The position numbers and the translations under genes are program-made. Positions 1 to 4,953 of a DNA stretch of 7,072 nucleotides are shown one piece after another. Each line of letters starts with the position of its first letter. Positions within the stretch are counted from its first letter, which is position 1. The notes beneath the pieces are model-generated. The model saw nothing but the letters and a program-made list of their open reading frames with translations, did not search any database and was not told the DNA's origin. This DNA is from Candidatus Pacearchaeota archaeon (GTDB lineage Archaea > Nanobdellota > Nanobdellia > Pacearchaeales > GW2011-AR1), in the NCBI GenBank assembly GCA_015520065.1, contig WAQV01000094.1, positions 1 through 7,072 of the forward strand. Reading direction: 5' to 3'.

Positions 1-834
1 CTTCCCACCTTTTTTTAAAAAACCTTTTTCTCTGCCAAGCTGTTCAATAAGAATCTCTGCGTCGCCTTTTGCATCAATTCCATAAAACTTCTCAAAAACA
101 TTAGGATGCTCTTGCATGAGTCTTGCAACAACATACTCAGGGTCTTTTACTCTGCTGTAATCTCTCGCGCTGAATTTTGTATGCTTTGCTATTGCTTCTT
201 TTTTAGCATGAGAGTACTCTTCCTCTGGAATCACTCCTGGAGTGTCAAGAAGCAGTATGTCTGAAGCCAGCCTTAACTTTTGAATTCCTTTTGTGAATCC
301 TGCCTCTGCAGCTGTCTTTGCAACGCTCTTTCCAACAAGCAAATTAATAAGTGAGCTCTTGCCAGTGTTTGGATATCCTATAACTCCTACAACTATTTTA
401 TTTTCTCCCTCCATTGTTTCCCTTCCCTCGGAAACCTTCACTTTGTCCCCTTTAATTATTTTAGGCTCTTTTTTCTTTATTTTGTGAGCTTCAATTTTAA
501 TCCTCTCTCTTAGTCTTCCTATGCCTTCTCTTTCTTTGCAAGAGACAAAAACATGGAGTTTCCCTTTCAAAGTTTCAGATATATGCTTTTTTCTTTTTTC
601 TCCAAGAAGGTCAGCTTTGTTCAATACATAAATTATCTTCTTTCCTTTCTTTTTTGCTTCTTCCTCAAGAGACTTATTTCTCATTTCATCCGCAAATCTT
701 GCATCTAAAACCTCTAAGATTATGTCAGAAACCTCTACAACATTCTTTATAATTGAGGGTATCTTTTGCCTCTGCTTTCTTATATTTTCAAGATGTCTTG
801 TTCTTCTGCAAGAAAAACTGTATCTAACTCTCAT
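1..834 (-). CDS. Circularly permuted GTPase (YlqF/Nog2-like), C-terminus cut by window edge
   Basis: The minus strand is open from an ATG at 834 to the window edge, giving 278 residues without a stop. GTPase motifs appear in permuted order, G4-G5-G1-G2-G3: a DAR motif at residues 44-46, NKAD (G4) at 72-75, SCK (G5) at 98-100, the P-loop GYPNTGKSS (G1) at 153-161, a Thr at 181 as likely G2, and DTPG (G3) at 197-200. This order defines the YlqF/YawG/Nog2/Lsg1 class, whose characterised members act in large ribosomal subunit assembly, so a cytoplasmic ribosome-maturation role is inferred. The N-terminal 30 residues are rich in Arg and Lys, plausibly for rRNA contact. The start is favoured because a TATA element lies 26 bp upstream and nothing resembles a Shine-Dalgarno site. 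It is transcribed divergently from the 956-1564 gene. The exact subfamily cannot be fixed without the missing C-terminus. Confidence 0.93.
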   Translation of the reverse strand, partial: MRVRYSFSCRRTRHLENIRKQRQKIPSIIKNVVEVSDIILEVLDARFADEMRNKSLEEEAKKKGKKIIYVLNKADLLGEKRKKHISETLKGKLHVFVSCKEREGIGRLRERIKIEAHKIKKKEPKIIKGDKVKVSEGRETMEGENKIVVGVIGYPNTGKSSLINLLVGKSVAKTAAEAGFTKGIQKLRLASDILLLDTPGVIPEEEYSHAKKEAIAKHTKFSARDYSRVKDPEYVVARLMQEHPNVFEKFYGIDAKGDAEILIEQLGREKGFLKKGGK

Positions 835-855
835 ATCTTTATTAGAGGCTGGAAA

Positions 856-864
856 CTTATAAAA
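856..864 (-). promoter_or_regulatory. TATA box of the permuted GTPase gene
   Basis: The minus strand reads TTTTATAAG, centred about 26 bp before the ATG at 834. That spacing places the transcription start at or next to the start codon, so the mRNA is probably leaderless. Confidence 0.65.
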
Positions 865-924
865 TGTTTTCTTTTTAACATTCCCAGTAAGATGTTAGCA
901 AAAAGTTATTTTTTGTTACAGATA

Positions 925-934
925 TTTTTATAAA
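925..934 (+). promoter_or_regulatory. TATA box of the 202-aa orphan gene
   Basis: TTTTTATAAA is centred about 26 bp before the ATG at 956, the spacing expected of a leaderless archaeal transcript. It faces away from the GTPase promoter; about 60 bp separate the two TATA boxes. Confidence 0.65.
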
Positions 935-955
935 CATCTATCTTTGTTCTAGAAT

Positions 956-1564
956 ATGCCGTTTGGATCTGGGGGAACTGAGTCAACAGGTTTAATTCGT
1001 GAGATTGTTATAGATAAGGATAGCTATCTTGGAATGGATGTTGAGAAAACTTTAAGAAACTACATAAAAGACATTATTCCTGAAAATAATCTCGCATTTT
1101 TCAGAAGAAGTTCTTTCCCTTTTAGCATCAGGGATTCTAAAACTCTTGCAATAGCGTACTGCAATATACCAAATGACTTACCAGGGGGCCCTTATGAAGA
1201 CCCTTCAACAAATCTATATCATGTTCCTGTCAAAATCATAGATTACAAGATTTTTGGAGACTCCATTCTCGATATTGCCAATGAAGAATTTATGGGCAGG
1301 CGTCCTGACATGAAAGAGTTTGTTGCAAAAGAAGATTCAAGAGAGAAACTTGAAAAGATTGCAAAAGATTGTATTAAAAGGATTACAGAAATAAGAGAGA
1401 TTGTTTTAGATAAGAACTTAAGTCTAAGAAAAGGAGAGAGTTTTGAGATACATCTAAAGAAGAATTTTGTTAAATGGTGTTATGATTTTCGTGAGTCTTC
1501 GCAGTATGCATCTATCAGGCAGAGCGACCTTGTTAAGATTCTCTTAAACGGAAATTGTTATTAA
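956..1564 (+). CDS. Unrecognised soluble protein, 202 aa
   Basis: I do not recognise a family. The predicted protein has no signal peptide and no hydrophobic segment long enough to span a membrane, so it is probably cytoplasmic. It begins with a Gly/Ser-rich stretch (residues 3-12). The middle (about 64-100) alternates hydrophobic and polar residues around a Pro/Gly-rich loop, DLPGGPYEDP at 74-83, suggesting a beta-rich core. The C-terminal half (about 118-200) is charged and mostly helical. Four cysteines (69, 139, 175, 201) are scattered and form no obvious metal-binding pattern. The ATG at 956 is supported by a TATA box 26 bp upstream. The gene is followed 62 bp later by a membrane-protein gene on the same strand with its own promoter. 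It is read as a real gene because of its length, its promoter and ordinary codon use. Confidence 0.8.
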   Translation: MPFGSGGTESTGLIREIVIDKDSYLGMDVEKTLRNYIKDIIPENNLAFFRRSSFPFSIRDSKTLAIAYCNIPNDLPGGPYEDPSTNLYHVPVKIIDYKIFGDSILDIANEEFMGRRPDMKEFVAKEDSREKLEKIAKDCIKRITEIREIVLDKNLSLRKGESFEIHLKKNFVKWCYDFRESSQYASIRQSDLVKILLNGNCY

Positions 1565-1590
1565 CTTTGACAGACTAATAGGGGAACATT

Positions 1591-1604
1591 AAAAATATAT
1601 TTAA
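1591..1604 (+). promoter_or_regulatory. TATA element of the six-helix membrane protein gene
   Basis: The stretch AAAAATATATTTAA lies about 26-30 bp upstream of the ATG at 1627. Its position argues for that ATG rather than the GTG at 1606, which would sit directly against the TATA element. Confidence 0.5.
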
Positions 1605-1626
1605 GGTGCAAATTCTATTGTTGGTT

Positions 1627-2220
1627 ATGAATATTAAAGAGAGGTTTATTGATTTTACAGGAGGATTGTTTTTTATTTTTGGCTTAACTGCAATTATTAA
1701 CTCATTTCTATTTTATGGAATACAGCATGTTTTATGGTTCTGTTACGCGGGATTGATTCTAATGGGAATCGGTTTTTTAAAAAGAAATCATCTTTTAGTT
1801 GAAAGCCAGCTGAATATTCTATCTGTTCCTTTGATAGTATGGACAATTGACTTTTTCTATTTTCTAATCTTTAACCATTCCCTTCTGAACATAGTTGATT
1901 ACTTTTTTGAACCAGGACCTCTTTTGTCAAAGGTTATAACAAGCCAGCATCTGTTTACACTTCCTCTTGCAGTTTATGCCATAAGATTTATTCCACCTAA
2001 GTCAGAGAATTCATGGAAGTTTAGTTTTATCCAGGTTTCAATTATATTCCTTATTAGCAGAGTTTTAACTGATTACGAGCAGAATATAAACTGGGTGTAC
2101 CATACAAGCCTTAACTTAGGAATTCCGTCTAATTATTATGCTGGATTATGGTTCGTTATGGTTTTTATTATGATTCTTGTGACAAACTTAGCATTAAGGA
2201 AGATTCAGTCAATAAATTAA
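1627..2220 (+). CDS. Unrecognised integral membrane protein, about six helices, 197 aa
   Basis: I do not recognise a family. The protein is strongly hydrophobic, with likely membrane segments at about residues 8-30, 34-51, 62-83, 107-121, 133-147 and 171-190. Short polar loops separate them (RKNH-type loop near 52-58, EPGPLL near 95-100, PPKSENSW near 113-120). Histidines or QH pairs occur near membrane borders (residues 34, 55, 84 and 108), which could be functional or incidental. A positively charged N-terminus and a KSEN loop give mixed topology signals, so orientation is unsure. The frame stays open to a GTG at 1606, but the ATG at 1627 is preferred because a TATA element lies about 27 bp before it and no Shine-Dalgarno site serves the GTG. 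It lies between the 202-aa orphan and tbp on the same strand, with separate promoters, so no shared function is implied. Confidence 0.78.
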   Translation: MNIKERFIDFTGGLFFIFGLTAIINSFLFYGIQHVLWFCYAGLILMGIGFLKRNHLLVESQLNILSVPLIVWTIDFFYFLIFNHSLLNIVDYFFEPGPLLSKVITSQHLFTLPLAVYAIRFIPPKSENSWKFSFIQVSIIFLISRVLTDYEQNINWVYHTSLNLGIPSNYYAGLWFVMVFIMILVTNLALRKIQSIN

Positions 2221-2249
2221 ATAGGAACTCTGACAATGGGAAAAATCGC

Positions 2250-2268
2250 TTTAAAAAGCTTTATAAAT
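2250..2268 (+). promoter_or_regulatory. tbp core promoter (BRE/TATA) inside a near-perfect dyad
   Basis: TTTATAAAT at 2260-2268 is the best TATA box for tbp, centred about 32 bp before its ATG, which would leave a leader of only a few bases. The A-rich stretch before it would be the TFB recognition element. The 18 bp at 2250-2267, TTTAAAAAGCTTTATAAA, form an inverted repeat in which 8 of 9 pairs match. Confidence 0.55.
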
Positions 2269-2277
2269 GGAGATTCT

Positions 2278-2289
2278 TTATTTAAATAA
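2278..2289. promoter_or_regulatory. Perfect 12-bp palindrome at the predicted tbp transcription start
   Basis: TTATTTAAATAA is a perfect palindrome and itself resembles a TATA element. It is too close to the ATG at 2296 (centre about 12 bp away) to be the core promoter of a normal transcript, and it covers the start region predicted from the upstream TATA box. It could be a site where TBP or a regulator blocks initiation, or simply AT-rich sequence. Confidence 0.3.
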
Positions 2290-2295
2290 GGTAAA

Positions 2296-2856
2296 ATGGC
2301 AGCAGGAAAAAAAGAGAGCAGCTATAAAATACAAAATATTGTTGCAACTACCTCTCTTGGAAAGCCTATACCTTTAACAAAACTTGCACGAACCCAGCCA
2401 AATACAGAATATAATCCTCAAACATTCCCAGGACTTGTATTAAGAATTAAAGAGCCGAAGTCAGCTGTTTTGGTTTTTTCTTCAGGAAATCTTGTTTGCA
2501 CAGGAACAAAATCAGTAGCACAGGTAAAGCAGGTTGTTGATGAGGTCATAAAACAGTTAAAAAAGATAAATGTAAAGATAACCATAAAGCCAAAGATAAC
2601 AGTCCAGAATATTGTTGCTTCTGGAACAATAAACCTTAAACTCAACCTTAATTTTCTTGCCTTAGAGATGGAAAACACAGAGTATGAGCCTGAGCAGTTT
2701 CCAGGACTTGTTTATAAGCTTATTGAACCTAATGCTACTTTCCTTCTTTTCAGTAATGGAAAGTTAGTGTGTACAGGAACAAAAAACAAGCAACAGCTTG
2801 AGGAAAGCATGAAACAGCTTTTAAAGAATGTTAAAGATGCATTGAAGAATTATTAA
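2296..2856 (+). CDS. tbp: TATA-binding protein (TBP), archaeal general transcription factor
   Basis: The 186-residue protein is the saddle-shaped TBP core and little else. It has two direct repeats offset by 91 residues: QNIVAT at 13-18 pairs with QNIVAS at 104-109, the FPGLV block at 44-48 pairs with 135-139, and NLVCTGTK (65-72) pairs with KLVCTGTK (156-163). The four DNA-intercalating phenylalanines are present at 44 and 61 (first repeat) and 135 and 152 (second repeat), and the central asparagines at 14 and 105. TBP binds the TATA box, bends DNA and recruits TFB and RNA polymerase. The length is normal for archaea, but there is no acidic C-terminal tail such as many archaeal TBPs carry; the protein ends in KNY. 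The gene has its own promoter, and its stop overlaps the stop of the convergent 2853-3716 gene by 4 bp. Confidence 0.98.
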   Translation: MAAGKKESSYKIQNIVATTSLGKPIPLTKLARTQPNTEYNPQTFPGLVLRIKEPKSAVLVFSSGNLVCTGTKSVAQVKQVVDEVIKQLKKINVKITIKPKITVQNIVASGTINLKLNLNFLALEMENTEYEPEQFPGLVYKLIEPNATFLLFSNGKLVCTGTKNKQQLEESMKQLLKNVKDALKNY

Positions 2857-3716
2857 GTTGTTTTTGACTGACTATTCTGCAAGTTAACAGTTTCTGTGTT
2901 TGTTGTCCCAGGATTCTTTCTAAGAGAGTTTCTGACAGATTCAATAAAAGCGTTTATTCTGAATCCCTCCTTGAAAATCTTGATTACAATTCCAATTACA
3001 ATAAAGATAATCCCTATAAGAAGGCTTTTTAGAAAAACACTGTAAGCTCCTGAAAAAAGCACAGCAGAAATCTCAACAGCTGAAGCAAAAGGCACTATCT
3101 GTAGAAAGCTTTCAGACACAAGACCTGAAAGATATTCAAATATAAGATTAATTTTCATAAAAGGAATTCCTGAAAAAATGATTATGACTCCTGCAAGAAT
3201 CGGAAGGTTGCTTTTGTTTTCAGTCAAAAAAAACATAACTGCAAAAACAATCAAGAGAATTCCCAAAACATAATAGAACTTTTCAGTCCAGTAATCTTTT
3301 GCTTTTTCTGAAACTAAAAACAAAGGAGGGTTCACTTCCTGAAAACACTGCCAGAAATCGCAGTTGTAATCTTTATAGTATGCATCATCTATAAGGCTCT
3401 CAATCCCATATTTTATTATTTCATCTGGACCTTTATTAACCACATCACACGGAATTGTAACAACAAAACCTTCCTGATTAATTACAAAATCGGATTTAGT
3501 CATACAGTATGCTTTTATTAAGGGATATTTTTCATAAAGAGTATTGCTGAGTCCGCTTTTTGTTACAACGCTTTTTTCAATAAGCTCTGAAAGAGCTGGT
3601 TTAAGTGTTGAGTACTCAAGAGAGTAGCTTAGACTAAGGAAAGTATTTGCAGAAAGTAGCAAGAGAAAAAAAGTTACAGAAAAAATAACCAGCAACCCTT
3701 TCCTTATAACCCCCAT
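2853..3716 (-). CDS. Unrecognised membrane protein with four-cysteine external domain, 287 aa
   Basis: I do not recognise a named family. The predicted layout is a hydrophobic N-terminal anchor (about 8-30) after a short basic start, an external domain (about 31-145), a membrane pair at about 146-165 and 170-188, a moderately hydrophobic stretch (about 190-226), a last helix at about 228-249, and a basic then Asn/Thr/Ser-rich cytoplasmic tail. All four cysteines (71, 90, 119, 124) lie in the external domain, two of them as CDFWQC, and none in the membrane or tail. This suggests disulfides or, less likely, a metal site. The N-terminus could be a signal peptide rather than a retained anchor; no lipobox cysteine is seen. 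The ATG at 3716 has a TATA box 26 bp upstream. The gene converges on tbp and diverges from a small membrane protein gene across only 33 bp. Confidence 0.82.
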   Translation of the reverse strand: MGVIRKGLLVIFSVTFFLLLLSANTFLSLSYSLEYSTLKPALSELIEKSVVTKSGLSNTLYEKYPLIKAYCMTKSDFVINQEGFVVTIPCDVVNKGPDEIIKYGIESLIDDAYYKDYNCDFWQCFQEVNPPLFLVSEKAKDYWTEKFYYVLGILLIVFAVMFFLTENKSNLPILAGVIIIFSGIPFMKINLIFEYLSGLVSESFLQIVPFASAVEISAVLFSGAYSVFLKSLLIGIIFIVIGIVIKIFKEGFRINAFIESVRNSLRKNPGTTNTETVNLQNSQSKTT

Positions 3717-3720
3717 AAAG

Positions 3721-3728
3721 CTTAAATA
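3721..3728 (+). promoter_or_regulatory. TATA box of the 71-aa membrane protein gene
   Basis: CTTAAATA is centred about 25 bp before the ATG at 3750. It begins 4 bp after the start codon of the divergent 2853-3716 gene, so it lies within the transcription-start region of that gene. Confidence 0.5.
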
Positions 3729-3737
3729 GAAATATCC

Positions 3738-3745
3738 TTTATAAA
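3738..3745 (-). promoter_or_regulatory. TATA box of the four-cysteine membrane protein gene
   Basis: TTTATAAA (a palindrome) is centred about 26 bp before the minus-strand ATG at 3716. It ends 4 bp before the plus-strand ATG at 3750, so it overlaps the predicted start of the opposite transcript. Confidence 0.6.
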
Positions 3746-3749
3746 CTTA

Positions 3750-3965
3750 ATGAGCATTAAAAAACTAGAAGAACTTGAAGAAAGATTAAAGGATAAAAAA
3801 GTTCTTAAATTTATGCTTGGAATTCTTTTTATTCTTATTGGAGTGGTTGGAGGATTTATTCCAATTATTCAGGGATGGATATTTGTATTGATTGGAAGCT
3901 ATCTTCTTTTTGGCGAGAGATTCAAGAGAGTAATAAAAAAACTTAAGAAAAAGGATAGTAAGTAA
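3750..3965 (+). CDS. Small PGPGW-like two-helix membrane protein, 71 aa
   Basis: The protein has a charged coiled-coil-like N-terminus (residues 3-18), two hydrophobic segments (about 20-33 and 43-54) joined by a turn, GGFIPIIQGW at 34-43, and a Lys/Arg-rich tail (58-71). A Pro-x-x-x-Gly-Trp turn between two helices followed by a short second helix and a charged Glu resembles the small PGPGW putative transmembrane protein family (Pfam PF09656), which has no established function; this match is by motif shape only. The basic tail suggests both ends are cytoplasmic. The ATG carries a TATA box 25 bp upstream. The gene diverges from the four-cysteine membrane protein gene and converges on htpX with a 4-bp gap between stops, so all three neighbours here are membrane proteins. 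Confidence 0.8.
   Translation: MSIKKLEELEERLKDKKVLKFMLGILFILIGVVGGFIPIIQGWIFVLIGSYLLFGERFKRVIKKLKKKDSK
3935..3952 (-). terminator. Possible oligo-T terminator of htpX, inside the neighbouring gene
   Basis: Read on the minus strand, two T runs (five Ts, then seven) separated by CTTAAG lie 18-35 bp past the htpX stop. Archaeal RNA polymerase commonly stops at oligo-T. On the plus strand the same bases encode the lysine-rich tail of the 71-aa protein, so the A/T runs may owe their presence to lysine codons alone. Confidence 0.4.
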
Positions 3966-3969
3966 TAAA

Positions 3970-4851
3970 TTACATTCTTTCCAGCATCTTAATCCTTTCT
4001 TCTATTGGAGGATGAGTGCTTGTTAAGCTTTTTAAGGATTTGAAAGGATTTGAAAAAAACAAAGGAGCTACTGCTTTGCTAACTTTCTTGCTTGGAGGTG
4101 AATAGTCATGTTGAATCTTTTTTAATGCTCTGATAAGCCCTTCTGGATAACGAGTAAACTTAACTGCAGAAGCATCAGCACTGAATTCTCTTTTTCTTGA
4201 GATTGCCATCTGAATAAGATAGACAACAATCGGAGCAAGGATTGCTATTACTAGTCCGATTATGATTAATAAAGCATTATTTCTGTTATCTCTTCCTGCA
4301 AACCATAGACTTCTTAAGAAGATTTCTGATATTATTGCAATCATACCAACCATAACTGTAACAAGAGTCATGTACCTTATATCATAGTTTGCTATATGTC
4401 CTAACTCATGTGCAAGAACCCCTTCAAGTTCTCTTCTGTCAAGTTTTTCCAAAGCTCCTGTTGTTACGCATACAACGGCATTTTCAGGATTCCTGCCTGC
4501 TGCAAACGCGTTTATCTGACTGGATTGCATTATGTAAAGCTTGGGCATAGGAAGTCCTGAAGCAATAGTTAGGCCTTCAACAAGATTATAGTAGTCTTTA
4601 AATTTCTCTCGTGGAGCTATTTTTGCACCAACAGAAGCAACAGCAATCTTGTCTGAGTTATAATATGAAAAAAGAATATAGCTTAGTGAGAAAACAACAG
4701 AAATAGACATTATAATAAAGAAGTATGACGGATTTAAAACCATTGATATCAGATAACCAAACATAACAAACACTATAAAAATTGCAATCATCAGTAAAAA
4801 AGAGTTTCTTTTGTTTCTTGCAATCTGGTCACGAAAATCTATTCTTTGCAT
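3970..4851 (-). CDS. htpX: Membrane-bound zinc metalloprotease HtpX (M48B family)
   Basis: HtpX degrades misfolded or damaged membrane proteins with a cytoplasmic-facing zinc site. The 293-residue length is normal. Residues 17-37 and 42-62 form the N-terminal helix pair. The zinc-binding HELGH motif is at 148-152 with catalytic Glu149, and the third ligand is Glu222 in REFSADASAV (221-230). Further membrane segments lie at about 163-180 and 194-215. The family signature THPPIEERI is at 279-287 near the C-terminus, and the Asn-Ala-Phe-Ala substrate-cleft motif (114-117) is also present. The start MQRIDFRDQIARNK fits the usual N-terminus of archaeal HtpX. It is divergent from the HAD-like gene and convergent with the PGPGW-like gene. 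The 102-bp upstream region holds two small inverted repeats that could be stress-response sites, but nothing identifies a regulator. Confidence 0.97.
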   Translation of the reverse strand: MQRIDFRDQIARNKRNSFLLMIAIFIVFVMFGYLISMVLNPSYFFIIMSISVVFSLSYILFSYYNSDKIAVASVGAKIAPREKFKDYYNLVEGLTIASGLPMPKLYIMQSSQINAFAAGRNPENAVVCVTTGALEKLDRRELEGVLAHELGHIANYDIRYMTLVTVMVGMIAIISEIFLRSLWFAGRDNRNNALLIIIGLVIAILAPIVVYLIQMAISRKREFSADASAVKFTRYPEGLIRALKKIQHDYSPPSKKVSKAVAPLFFSNPFKSLKSLTSTHPPIEERIKMLERM

Positions 4852-4876
4852 CTTGCTTTTATTAAGAGCTGCAATG

Positions 4877-4884
4877 TTTTTTAA
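4877..4884 (-). promoter_or_regulatory. Probable TATA element of htpX
   Basis: The minus strand reads TTAAAAAA, centred about 30 bp before the ATG at 4851. It is a weak match to an archaeal TATA box. A better-looking AT stretch nearer the ATG (4856-4866) is too close to be the core promoter. Confidence 0.4.
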
Positions 4885-4920
4885 GGTTTCTGAAGAACCA
4901 ATTCTAAATAGAAATAATAA

Positions 4921-4930
4921 CTTATATAAA
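4921..4930 (+). promoter_or_regulatory. TATA box of the HAD-like gene
   Basis: CTTATATAAA is centred about 28 bp before the ATG at 4954, so the transcript would have almost no leader. Confidence 0.6.
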
Positions 4931-4953
4931 ATTAATAAGCATACTTTACTATA

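Noticed and set aside
293..487. Plus-strand open frame of 64 codons
   Set aside because: It lies antisense within the permuted GTPase gene, has no promoter at the right distance and encodes no recognisable domain; it is a shadow frame.
1606..1626. GTG start adding seven residues to the six-helix membrane protein
   Set aside because: The GTG lies directly against the TATA element and has no Shine-Dalgarno site; the ATG at 1627 is at the right distance for a leaderless transcript.
956..2220. Orphan soluble protein plus membrane protein as a toxin-antitoxin or defence pair
   Set aside because: The genes are 62 bp apart with separate promoters, and neither shows a toxin, nuclease, pore-former or DNA-binding signature.
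1565..2241. Similar GACA...GGGAA stretches after the 202-aa gene and after the membrane-protein gene
   Set aside because: The resemblance is short, needs gaps and shows no pairing or known signal; it is probably chance.
2418..2678. Minus-strand open frame inside tbp
   Set aside because: It is antisense to the conserved TBP repeats, which fully explain the sequence.
2861..2865. Run of five Ts after tbp as a terminator
   Set aside because: It is short and isolated, so it could help end tbp transcripts but is not distinct enough from background to list.
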